Source: Candidatus Saccharibacteria bacterium UBA1050 (GTDB lineage Bacteria; Patescibacteriota; Saccharimonadia; Saccharimonadales; Saccharimonadaceae). Taken from it: a stretch of 64,000 nucleotides of DNA. The position numbers were made by a program, and so were the translations under genes. The DNA lies in the NCBI GenBank assembly GCA_002316545.1, contig DCDR01000001.1, forward strand, positions 1 to 64,000, read 5' to 3'. The notes beneath the pieces were generated by a model that saw nothing but the letters and a program-made list of their open reading frames with translations, was not told where the DNA came from and ran no database searches. Each line of letters begins with the position of its first letter. Positions within the stretch are counted from its first letter, which is position 1. Below are positions 31,895 through 39,778 of this stretch, one piece after another.

Positions 31895-33475
31895 ATGTTA
31901 GATATTAAGCAAACAAAACCACCTAAGCAAAAAGCCCTCGGCTATCTGCGTATTTCCGACCAAAAGCAAATCAAAGGCGAAAGTAAACACAACCAAAAAG
32001 AATCAATTAAGAAATATGCCCTTGCTAATAATATAGAGGTCGTGGAATGGTTCTACGACGAAGCCAAATCAGGCAAAAACACAGAGCGTGAAGAGCTACA
32101 AAAACTAATCAAAACCGCCCTCAAAATGAAGGGCGTTATTGATTATGTGATTGTTTACAAAATGAACCGAGCAAGTCGTGACTTAAATAGCTACATTACG
32201 GGTATGCGCTCAATCCTTGCCTCTAAAGGTATCAAGGTACGGTCTGCGACTGAGCAGTTCGATGATTCGCCTATGGGCAATTTTATGGAAAACCTTTACG
32301 TCATGGTCGGCCAACTTGATAACGAGAATAAACGAGATACCGTAACAGACAATATGACACGTCTTGCTCGGCAGGGTTATTGGCAGCATAAGCCACCTCG
32401 TGGCTATAAGACAGTAAAAATCAAGAACTCGGATGGACAGGACAGACCCTCGCTTGCGCCGAATTCGGAAGCGCCAATTGTTGAGAAGATTCTAGTGAGG
32501 TTTAACCGTGGTGACATCATTATAGCAGAGCTATGTCGGTACGCTACCAGAGAGGGCTTTCTTAATACCGAGGGCAAGCCAATAACGCAGGAAGTTATGA
32601 CAAAGATGATTAAACGACCTGAATACGCGGGGTTTGTTTGTGATAAGTTTACGAACTACGAAGTCGTTGCGGGCAAGCACAAAGGATTAATCACGGAGAC
32701 CGTGTATTGGCAAAATCAAGAGATTCTTAAACAGAAAAACAAGTCGTATCTCATAGGTCTAAAACATCAGAAAATTAACGAGGTGGTACCTCTGCGTCGG
32801 TTCATCCTTTGCGTCAACTGCCACAAGCCCCTCACAAGTAGTGCTCCAGGCGGTGAATATCGTTACTTCTGTCATCGACCAGTTTGCCGCGGCACAGGCT
32901 CGATTACGGCCTCTGACGCACACAATAGGTTCGAGGAGCTACTGGCGAACGTCACGCCACGACCCTCTACAATCAAACTGATGAAAGAAATCTTACTACG
33001 AACATCAGTCAAAGAGCTCGGTAACTTAAATCGTGATTTATCAGACTTGCATGAAAAGGTGGACGGCCTTTCAGCTGAACGTCTAGCCGCGATACGCAAA
33101 AACCTTAGGGGCGGATTGGACGATGGCATTAAAGATGAGGTGGTTAACGCGATTGATGCCGAGAAGCTAGAGTTGAATGCGCAAATTAATACACTCAAGC
33201 AACAACAAATGCTTAGCGAAGCGAACATTGAGTACGCACTAAACTTCATGGAGAACATTTCAAAACAGTGGTCTGACGCCTCTTTAGACTTGAAGCTAAA
33301 AATGCAGGAACTAATCTTTCCAAAGGGCTTTGTGTATGACATCAAGAACGATAACTTTATAATTAACGAAATCAGCCCGCTTTATAGAGGTAATCCTACT
33401 ATAAAACAGGCTGATGACGCAGAAAATTCTGTTATGGTGACCTTACCGGGAATCGAACCCGGATTGCCAGGATGA
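31895..33475 (+). CDS. Large serine integrase
   Basis: 526 aa. Catalytic domain: GYLRISDQKQIKGES with the nucleophilic Ser, YDEAKSGKNTEREEL, and VYKMNRASRDLNSY. Then a recombinase domain (GYKTVK..., RPEYAGFVCDKFTNYEVVAGKHKGLI), a zinc ribbon (CVNCHKPLTSS...CHRPVC) and a coiled-coil region. The last residues (VTLPGIEPGLPG) are encoded antisense to the tRNA-Glu 3' half, so the frame crosses the attR core. In the excised circle the frame would continue into a different 37-residue tail. It is the enzyme expected to insert and excise this element. Confidence 0.95.
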   Translation: MLDIKQTKPPKQKALGYLRISDQKQIKGESKHNQKESIKKYALANNIEVVEWFYDEAKSGKNTEREELQKLIKTALKMKGVIDYVIVYKMNRASRDLNSYITGMRSILASKGIKVRSATEQFDDSPMGNFMENLYVMVGQLDNENKRDTVTDNMTRLARQGYWQHKPPRGYKTVKIKNSDGQDRPSLAPNSEAPIVEKILVRFNRGDIIIAELCRYATREGFLNTEGKPITQEVMTKMIKRPEYAGFVCDKFTNYEVVAGKHKGLITETVYWQNQEILKQKNKSYLIGLKHQKINEVVPLRRFILCVNCHKPLTSSAPGGEYRYFCHRPVCRGTGSITASDAHNRFEELLANVTPRPSTIKLMKEILLRTSVKELGNLNRDLSDLHEKVDGLSAERLAAIRKNLRGGLDDGIKDEVVNAIDAEKLELNAQINTLKQQQMLSEANIEYALNFMENISKQWSDASLDLKLKMQELIFPKGFVYDIKNDNFIINEISPLYRGNPTIKQADDAENSVMVTLPGIEPGLPG

Positions 33476-33509
33476 GAACCTGATGTCCTAACCGTTAGAC
33501 GATAAGGCC
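33435..33509 (-). tRNA. tRNA-Glu (anticodon CTC)
   Basis: Complete cloverleaf: acceptor GGCCTTA/TAAGGTC (one G-U), anticodon stem TCAGG/CCTGG with loop TTCTCAT, T arm CGGGTTCGATTCCCG, discriminator A and encoded CCA. It is the integration site. The left repeat shows that the original gene read ACCC at its 3' end, so the element supplies the final A of the encoded CCA. Confidence 0.97.
33436..33452. repeat. attR core inside tRNA-Glu
   Basis: GGTGACCTTACCGGGAA, the right copy of the 17-bp repeat. It covers the 3' side of the T stem, the acceptor strand and CC of the tRNA, and the last codons of the integrase on the opposite strand. Confidence 0.85.
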
Positions 33510-33646
33510 TGATGATGAGCGAAACGACGAACAAAATGTGTTTACATACTTTTTTCGTATATTCCCGAAGCATCAAAGTCTTGTATGGTCTAAAGGATCC
33601 ATATAAGACTTGATTAGCATAACAAAATCTACCTCTGTTGTCTAGG

Positions 33647-34027
33647 TCAGTTCGTATCAAGTTTCTGTATAATTGCAATCAATTTTTTTGGAGTGATCTC
33701 TGCCTTTATCAGATATGCATCAGCGTTATGTTCCATCGCCACGCGCGATTGTTCATCTTGGTCAAAATTGGTCAAAATAATAACCTTCGTGTTGGGGATC
33801 AGGTCTTCTGCGCCGCCTCTAAGATTCTGCAAAATTTCGCTGCCACGACGCTCTGGTAGCATGATGTCGAGCAATATTACGTCGTAATGTTTGCCGCGAG
33901 CAGCGGCCAAGCCGTCGTTGCCATCGACCATCCAGTCGACTTCATAGCCGGCTCGTCGCAGACTGCGTACATACATCTCACCGATAAAACGGTCGTCTTC
34001 AATGATTAAAATAGTGTGGATTGCCAT
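33647..34027 (-). CDS. Stand-alone receiver response regulator, 126 aa
   Basis: Complete receiver domain only: ILIIEDDRFIGEMYVRSLR, phospho-acceptor Asp in DVILLDIMLPERRG, ILTNFDQDEQ, YLIKAEI. No output domain, so signalling is by protein contact. It follows its kinase by 14 bases. Confidence 0.93.
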   Translation of the reverse strand: MAIHTILIIEDDRFIGEMYVRSLRRAGYEVDWMVDGNDGLAAARGKHYDVILLDIMLPERRGSEILQNLRGGAEDLIPNTKVIILTNFDQDEQSRVAMEHNADAYLIKAEITPKKLIAIIQKLDTN

Positions 34028-34041
34028 AAATTCAGTATACC

Positions 34042-35601
34042 TTACCCTCTAAATGCCCCGTGGTTTTTAATCCATCCACTTGATGAACGTTCAATCAACA
34101 TATCGTTATCGCCGCCGGCTGCTTTTAGTTTCGCTGCAACACTTGCGTACACTGGCAGCGTGAACGTAAATGTTGAACCTTCGCCTTCGACACTGTGCAC
34201 ACTTATCGTGCCACCATGTGATTCAACGATTGCTTTTGTGATATATAGCCCGATACCACTACCCGCCACCGCCTCACGTGAACGATGCGAGCGATAAAAC
34301 TTGTGAAATAAATTGGCAAGCACGTTAGACGGCATGCCAATGCCATGATCGCGCACTGAAACCTCCACGAAGTCACCGGCTAAAATTGCAGATACCTCAA
34401 TCGTACCACCTGGGTTTGAGTATTTAATGGCGTTATCGATTAGGTTACTAATCACCTCACCAATGCTATCTGAGTCGGCAGCGACAGTGGGTAGATTCGT
34501 AGGGATGTTCACATTGAGTACACGTTGCTGAGATTGTGCTCTGAGCAGCATGTCGTCGCTAATGCTTTCGTAGATGTCCGACACAGGTAGTTCGTTTAAG
34601 TGTACTTTTAGATGTCTGCGATCATAGCGTGAAGCGTTGAGGATGTTATTGATATAGCCGCTCAATCGGTTTGCCGATACAATAAGCCGGCTAAATAATT
34701 CTTTTTGGTCGCCGCTTAGTGCCTGCTGAAGTTCGTCGTTAAGGGTATCGAGGTAGCCACGAATCACCGTAATTGGGCCGCGCAGTTCGTGGGCTGCAAA
34801 GGCGATAAAATCAAGGTCTTCGTCTTCCGGTCCGTACTGTTCAGTCTGATCAAAAAGAGTAAGAATCGTCTCAGCTTCGCTACCCTTTTGATACGAAACA
34901 TAGATATCAAACAAACGTCGGCCTTCTTCGCCCGGAAGTTTATCGGCGATTCGTCGCCACACGTGCTCGGCGCGAATATCGTGATCTCCCCGTTCCGCTA
35001 GCCAGGTGTCGATCGAATCGCTAGCGTCAAAGAGCAAATCTATCTTTGTGGTGCCATGTTGGTCGGTGTGAACGGGTGCACTTTGGTTGGTGTAAATCAC
35101 CTCGTGGTCGGAGTTGAGCATAATAATACCGGTAGAAGTGTTATTTAGCAGTGATGGTACATCAAGAGTTTGCTTTGCGGGTTTACTAGCATTTGCTTTT
35201 GCGTGCTGTTCAGTCGATTCGGGTTGGCTAGCAGCAAGCTCGTAGATGAGCTGCAATAAGGGGCGTAGGTGACTTTTTGCGTAGTAGTCATCGTTTAAGT
35301 TCGGCGCGGTGAGTCCAGTCGGCTCGCCCGATATGTGTACGAGCGCTCTACTCAAGTCCCCTAATGGTCGCAGTACACCAAGTACTACAACGCAAATTAC
35401 TATTATTGATGCAATACCGACGGCGATTATGGCCAGCCATTCTAGTGGGTTGATTGACACATGGAACGTGAACATTGCCAAAATTGCTATTGCATAGATA
35501 AAGAGTTGTGTTCCACCGACTAGCAAGAGTGCACGGTCACGATACGCAGGCCAAAACTTGCCCACAAGTGCTGGGGTTTCTGTTTTCTTTTCTACTGCCA
35601 T
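34042..35601 (-). CDS. Membrane sensor histidine kinase, 519 aa
   Basis: Two N-terminal membrane helices (about residues 27-75), a HAMP/linker-like region, a PAS-like part (LLNNTSTGIIMLNSDHEVIYTNQSA), HisKA with phospho-acceptor His in DFIAFAAHELRGPITVIRGY, and HATPase (NLIDNAIKYSNPGG, DHGIGMP, GSGIGLYITKAIVESHGG). The start overlaps the end of the DUF3048 gene by 10 bases. Operon order is DUF3048, kinase, regulator; the exported DUF3048 protein may feed an envelope signal to it. Confidence 0.94.
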   Translation of the reverse strand: MAVEKKTETPALVGKFWPAYRDRALLLVGGTQLFIYAIAILAMFTFHVSINPLEWLAIIAVGIASIIVICVVVLGVLRPLGDLSRALVHISGEPTGLTAPNLNDDYYAKSHLRPLLQLIYELAASQPESTEQHAKANASKPAKQTLDVPSLLNNTSTGIIMLNSDHEVIYTNQSAPVHTDQHGTTKIDLLFDASDSIDTWLAERGDHDIRAEHVWRRIADKLPGEEGRRLFDIYVSYQKGSEAETILTLFDQTEQYGPEDEDLDFIAFAAHELRGPITVIRGYLDTLNDELQQALSGDQKELFSRLIVSANRLSGYINNILNASRYDRRHLKVHLNELPVSDIYESISDDMLLRAQSQQRVLNVNIPTNLPTVAADSDSIGEVISNLIDNAIKYSNPGGTIEVSAILAGDFVEVSVRDHGIGMPSNVLANLFHKFYRSHRSREAVAGSGIGLYITKAIVESHGGTISVHSVEGEGSTFTFTLPVYASVAAKLKAAGGDNDMLIERSSSGWIKNHGAFRG

Positions 35602-36677
35602 GACACGGCACCTCCGTCATTTGGCACTGCAGAAATCCAAGTCGTACCACGGGCAAGTGTAAATGGCTGACCCTCCGCATCTTTAAAACTGTACTGGCTC
35701 TTCACGTTTGGTCGCTCCCAAGTAACGCGATAAGCTTTTCCCCCCTGGAAAACGACTGCTTTGCCGGTTCCGGTGGTTTTGATACTCTCGCGGTAGCCAT
35801 CTTCAAATACGAGACTCATGTTTACACGAAGGGCTATCACGACATCAGCGCGAATTTGCCCCTTCTCTCTGTCGGTATGAGGTTGGCCTGCCTGCGCACG
35901 AAGATACGAGTTCGTCTTTTTACTATATGTGTAGACGCTGTTATACAGAGGCGAGCTAATGGTAATGTTCACCTTGCGGGCGGTAACTTTTTCGGCGGGC
36001 TCGACATCAGTACGCTCAAATGTTTTTGGGTTTGATGTTTTATAGCCTTTGGCCCTATTGAGCGCATCAAGTTTGGCGAAGCTTGTGTACACATTGTGCG
36101 GTGCGTACCTATCAGTCGCTCGCCAGTAATAGGCGTCGTTGAAAAATTGATCGATATCTCGGTACCCGCCTCCACGTACAAGTTTTAGCGCTTTAGCGCT
36201 ACCACCGATGTGTGCCACGCTTGCGTTGTAGGGCGTGACCCACTGCACGTAGTACATGCGTACACTGCGTACTGGACCAATCAGCTGAGGTTTTTTCTGC
36301 TGGTAAAGTGCCATAAACCGCGTGATACCGCCTTCGGCCACGGCTTCATATACTACTTCGGCATCCTTCAGACCACTTTGCGGCCGGGCATCAGGGCTAT
36401 TTTCAATCATGATGGCCGTAATAGGTTTTTTGGTAGCAGCTTCAGACTTCACAAGTACACCAGTAAGTGGCGCATAATACTTTGGCCGAGGTTTTACTGC
36501 TATGGGCGTATCGTCAATTGGCGGAGGTGCTGTGAGGGTATAGGCAACGTAGGCGCCAATACTACCAAGTACGATAATCACTGCGCCAGCAATCAAAATC
36601 GTCTGTCGCTGATGAGTCCTTACCCACTCCTTTAATCGTTCCACCCTAGATTGAGGCGTTGTTGTGCCAAACTCCAT
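35592..36677 (-). CDS. DUF3048 (YerB-like) membrane-anchored protein
   Basis: A short cytoplasmic part, one membrane helix (residues about 28-50), then an extracellular DUF3048 domain: ITAIMIENSPDARPQSGLKDAEVVYEAVAEGGITRFMALYQ, IGPVRSVRMYYV, and the C-terminal domain with RADVVIALRVNMS and GGKAYRVTWERPN. 361 aa, typical. Function in the family is not established; an envelope role is likely. First gene of the operon with the two-component pair. Confidence 0.9.
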   Translation of the reverse strand: MEFGTTTPQSRVERLKEWVRTHQRQTILIAGAVIIVLGSIGAYVAYTLTAPPPIDDTPIAVKPRPKYYAPLTGVLVKSEAATKKPITAIMIENSPDARPQSGLKDAEVVYEAVAEGGITRFMALYQQKKPQLIGPVRSVRMYYVQWVTPYNASVAHIGGSAKALKLVRGGGYRDIDQFFNDAYYWRATDRYAPHNVYTSFAKLDALNRAKGYKTSNPKTFERTDVEPAEKVTARKVNITISSPLYNSVYTYSKKTNSYLRAQAGQPHTDREKGQIRADVVIALRVNMSLVFEDGYRESIKTTGTGKAVVFQGGKAYRVTWERPNVKSQYSFKDAEGQPFTLARGTTWISAVPNDGGAVSWQ

Positions 36678-36730
36678 ACTGGTTTTTAGTATAGCAAACA
36701 GCTAACGCTTCTCCTAGAAGCATGAGTACA

Positions 36731-36760
36731 TTGACAAAATATCATAAAGCATGTTATAAT
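36731..36760 (+). promoter_or_regulatory. Promoter of the 36.8 kb cassette
   Basis: TTGACA (36731-36736), 18 bp, extended -10 TGTTATAAT with TATAAT at 36755-36760. Confidence 0.75.
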
Positions 36761-36842
36761 AATACTGTGAATCAACGGACCAAATGTCTGCTGTGCTCTT
36801 TCACATTCGTCGCATTACGCGATATTAGCTAAGGAGTTTTTA

Positions 36843-37148
36843 ATGTCCGACCCCTTATTGGGTATACTTTGTATTCTTGGTATTGTACTACTCGGTCTTG
36901 TGGGCACATGGTGGTTGACGATGCTGTCGGGTATGTTCTCGAACGGCGAGTCCGACCATCTCTCGGATTGGTTTACTTCCTTTGTCGTGAGTACCGTGTT
37001 AACGGTTCTGGCGCTACTCTGGAAGTTGCTACATCACGAGCTTACGATTCCAGCATCCCGGCTCATACCGGCCATCACAACATGGTTGGTTGTAGCGGGC
37101 TGGTCATACGCGGTCCTGCATGCGCGCAAGCGCAGGCGTCCTCGGTGA
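36843..37148 (+). CDS. Orphan membrane protein, 101 aa
   Basis: Unrecognised. Three hydrophobic stretches (about residues 4-30, 43-62, 72-92) and a basic end (HARKRRRPR), which puts the C-terminus inside by the positive-inside rule. AAGGAG before the ATG confirms the start. It stands alone with its own promoter and a short GC-rich hairpin (TGGGGCT/AGCCCCA, 37152-37169). GC content is somewhat above the neighbours and rises towards the 3' end. Same cassette plan as the genes at 4.5, 6.5, 47 and 51 kb. Confidence 0.7.
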   Translation: MSDPLLGILCILGIVLLGLVGTWWLTMLSGMFSNGESDHLSDWFTSFVVSTVLTVLALLWKLLHHELTIPASRLIPAITTWLVVAGWSYAVLHARKRRRPR

Positions 37149-37151
37149 CGT

Positions 37152-37169
37152 TGGGGCTCCTTAGCCCCA
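37152..37169 (+). terminator. Hairpin ending the 36.8 kb cassette
   Basis: TGGGGCT (37152-37158) and AGCCCCA (37163-37169), 4-base loop; no T tract. Confidence 0.5.
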
Positions 37170-37207
37170 CCCCAGAGGTGTAACACGTTTACGGCTTTGG
37201 AGTGGGT

Positions 37208-38626
37208 TTAGTTATGTAAAGCGCTTGCTATACGTGCAAGTGTTTTTTCTTTGCCAAGTAGTGCTAGCGTATCGTTGAGCTGCGGGCTAAACGGTGCCCA
37301 CGTGGTAGCAATTCGAATAAGACTAAATAAGATACCTGGTTTTTGACCAGTGGTTTCGAGCAGGCTATTTAAGGTATCTTGAATAGCCTTAGCTGTCCAC
37401 TCACTGCCAGAAAGCGCGTCGTGAGCTCCCTGCAATAAGCCGCCTACTTCACCAACTGATAATTTTGAAAGCTGCTTATTACTTGTAATCAATTCCCTAT
37501 TTTCGGCCGGCTCCTCAAAGAAATAGCTCGTAAGCCCTGGTAAATCTTTAAGAGTTTTCAGCCTATCTTGAGCGAGGGCGAGCACGCGCTTTTTGTAACT
37601 TTCTTCGGCTTTTTTGGCTGCTTCTGGCCAGAAGAATTCAGCTCGGTTATACAGTTCATCGGGTGATAATTCTCGTATAAAATGACCATTCATCCATAAC
37701 AGGCGCATTTCATCGAAGCGTGCACCACTCTTCTGTACGCGGCCAAGGCTGAACTTTTGTACCAGCTCGTCTTTGGTAAAGATTTCTTGCTCGGTGCCGT
37801 CGTTCCAGCCTAGCGTAGCAATGAAACTAACCATGGTTTCAGGCAAGTAACCATCACGTATATAATCAAGTACATCTTTGGCGCCGTCGCGTTTACCAAG
37901 TTTTTTATTGCCCTGTTCGTTCAAAATATGGGGCATGTGAGCGAATACGGGAAGCTCGAGGCCGAGTGCTTCATAGAGCGCGAGATAGTTTGGCATGCTG
38001 CTAATAAATTCCTGGCCGCGAATCACGTGGCTGATGTGCATTTCGGCGTCGTCGACAATGTGCGCGAAGTTGTATGTTGGGTAACCGTCGCTTTTGTACA
38101 AAATAAAATCGTCTACAACTTCTGCATTTGTTGTTACATCACCGAAAATTTCGTCGTGGTAGCAGTAGCTTTTTGGCTCCGCTTTGAAACGCAATGGCTG
38201 GCTACCGTCCCACTCGGGCGGATTTTCTGGTCGATATTCGCGAAATAGAAATGCTCTTTTTGCTGCTTGAGATTGATCGCGGAATGCCTGAATCTCTTCG
38301 GCTGTGTAAGGGTCGGCGTAAGCGCGCCCGCTATCGATAAGCCTTTGTGCCCATTGTTTGTAGGTGTCGAGCCTCTCGGACTGAATGTATGGTCCATAGT
38401 CACCTGGCTTATCGGGGCCTTCGTCGTAGTCAATGCCTAGGCTTTTTAGGCTTGCTATTAGATGCTCGGCGCTGCCGGGTACTTCGCGTTTTTTATCGGT
38501 ATCTTCAAAGCGCAGAACAAACTGTCCGTTTGCTTGTTTGGCAACTAAATACGCAAACAGGGCGGTGCGAATACCACCAACATGCAAAAATCCTGTGGGG
38601 CTTGGGGCAAAACGAGTACGAATCAT
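37208..38626 (-). CDS. gltX: Glutamyl-tRNA synthetase
   Basis: Charges tRNA-Glu with glutamate. Class I signatures: APSPTGFLHVGGIRTALFAYL (HIGH) and KLGKRDGAKDV (KMSKS variant), with RFEDTDKKRE and HVIRGQEFISSMPNYLALYEALG. 472 aa, normal. If no glutaminyl-tRNA synthetase exists elsewhere it may also charge tRNA-Gln for GatCAB; the window does not show that. Confidence 0.97.
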   Translation of the reverse strand: MIRTRFAPSPTGFLHVGGIRTALFAYLVAKQANGQFVLRFEDTDKKREVPGSAEHLIASLKSLGIDYDEGPDKPGDYGPYIQSERLDTYKQWAQRLIDSGRAYADPYTAEEIQAFRDQSQAAKRAFLFREYRPENPPEWDGSQPLRFKAEPKSYCYHDEIFGDVTTNAEVVDDFILYKSDGYPTYNFAHIVDDAEMHISHVIRGQEFISSMPNYLALYEALGLELPVFAHMPHILNEQGNKKLGKRDGAKDVLDYIRDGYLPETMVSFIATLGWNDGTEQEIFTKDELVQKFSLGRVQKSGARFDEMRLLWMNGHFIRELSPDELYNRAEFFWPEAAKKAEESYKKRVLALAQDRLKTLKDLPGLTSYFFEEPAENRELITSNKQLSKLSVGEVGGLLQGAHDALSGSEWTAKAIQDTLNSLLETTGQKPGILFSLIRIATTWAPFSPQLNDTLALLGKEKTLARIASALHN

Positions 38627-38703
38627 ACCAGTAGTATAACAGATATAGACTCTCGGTTGCGATGAAGGCGCACGAGACGTACGTCGAGCTTTAGGGGTGG
38701 GAG

Positions 38704-38752
38704 TTCTTGTGTTAGATTCATTCCAAGCAAGAACGGGAGGGCGTGCCCTCCC
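38704..38752. terminator. Double hairpin between gltX and the DUF4367-like gene
   Basis: GTTCTTG/CAAGAAC (38704-38733) followed by GGGAGGGC-GT-GCCCTCCC (38735-38752). The second directly follows the stop of the minus-strand gene at 38763 and probably ends its mRNA. Confidence 0.6.
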
Positions 38753-38762
38753 TTAAAGTATG

Positions 38763-39677
38763 CTACATGCTGCTAGCAATATTGCGAACCTGCTGGTTCG
38801 ACAGAACGGCGTCGCCGCGAATTGTATACAAGATACCACCATTTACCCAAGCGGCGTTGTTGCCGTAGGTATAGATAGTGAGGCCGGCGTCGCTAAATGT
38901 TTCGTATTGGCCATTTGAAGCTGGTTCAACATAGTTCGTTAGCAGCGCGCTCGAATCCCAGCTGCTTTTCGATTGGTTTAGGGCAAATTTTTGCTGACCG
39001 GCATTGGCGGCAAATGTCATGCGCACTTCACCGTTGGTATAGGCAACTGGACCGTCCAATCGATAGCCACTTGGTTGATATTCGGGGTACGCTGCTTCAA
39101 TACCGGCTTGTGCTGCAGCAACCCGAACAGAAAGGTTTGGCATATTAAGATAGGTCAAATAACCAGCAAGTAGGAGTAACGCAAGGCTTGCGCTTGCTAC
39201 ATTAAATACACGACCTTTTGATGCACGCTTGGTTTTGTGCTGCTTGTGCTTGGTAGGTTTTGCATTTTCAAGCGCCTGGGAAATTACCTGATTCTTCACC
39301 TCTTTAGCGGGAATGTGTGTTTGCGCTACAGGATGTGCGTGATGTGCGCTGTGAGCGTGAGCTTTAGCTACTACCGGGTGCTTCACGGGAGCAATGTCCA
39401 TAGATTGCTTTGCCTTAACCACTGGCTTAGGGTCTGGAGCGAATTTCGAGATTTGAGGGCTACGCGAAACAACCTGTTTAGGGCCTGTCTTCGCTTTTGG
39501 ACGCATCGACATATCAATATACTTGCGGTTTAGCGCGGTCGATTTCGTTTGCTTGGCGTGTACATTGGTAGCGTGGGCTGGTTGATGCTGGCGGTGTTGA
39601 CGCGTCGTGCCGACTGGTTCGCCGCTTTGTGCGTCATATAACAATCCGTTTATTTGAATTGTTTGTTGTTTACTCAT
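38763..39677 (-). CDS. DUF4367-like membrane protein with basic cytoplasmic region
   Basis: The start MSKQQTIQINGLLYD has GAGAGGAAG upstream. Residues 1-165 are hydrophilic, rich in His, Lys, Pro and Ala (many AHAHSAHHAH-type runs). One membrane helix follows (VASASLALLLLAGYLTYL). The external domain of about 110 residues includes GYRLDGPVAYTNGEVRMTF and YGNNAAWVNGGILYTI, which fit DUF4367. Function unknown; an envelope role is likely. Promoter TTGCAT, 17 bp, TATTAT at 39701-39729 (minus). Confidence 0.75.
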   Translation of the reverse strand: MSKQQTIQINGLLYDAQSGEPVGTTRQHRQHQPAHATNVHAKQTKSTALNRKYIDMSMRPKAKTGPKQVVSRSPQISKFAPDPKPVVKAKQSMDIAPVKHPVVAKAHAHSAHHAHPVAQTHIPAKEVKNQVISQALENAKPTKHKQHKTKRASKGRVFNVASASLALLLLAGYLTYLNMPNLSVRVAAAQAGIEAAYPEYQPSGYRLDGPVAYTNGEVRMTFAANAGQQKFALNQSKSSWDSSALLTNYVEPASNGQYETFSDAGLTIYTYGNNAAWVNGGILYTIRGDAVLSNQQVRNIASSM

Positions 39678-39700
39678 GTAGCTTCCTCTCTGCTCCTTAT

Positions 39701-39729
39701 ATAATAATCGGCACATAAGCAGTATGCAA
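39701..39729 (-). promoter_or_regulatory. Promoter of the DUF4367-like gene
   Basis: TTGCAT (39724-39729), 17 bp, TATTAT (39701-39706) on the minus strand. Confidence 0.6.
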
Positions 39730-39778
39730 GAGGTATTCATACAAAAATGCCACGGCGGTTGATATACTAGATACACTA

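Larger units (their letters stand above)
19727..33452. mobile_element. Integrative element in tRNA-Glu, about 13.7 kb
   Basis: Bounded by the 17-bp repeat. Contains a large serine integrase at its right end, an inactive-looking second recombinase, a nuclease/methyltransferase operon, two to three DNA-binding-type small proteins, unknown genes, and no visible replication, conjugation or capsid genes. It is therefore a genomic island carrying defence-like cargo. The integrase reading frame crosses the right junction. The left end carries an in-frame continuation of that frame, which independently supports the boundaries. Confidence 0.85.

Noticed and set aside
19727..33452. Integrated prophage
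   Set aside because: No capsid, terminase, portal, tail or lysis gene is visible in the interval; only recombinases, defence-like genes and orphans.
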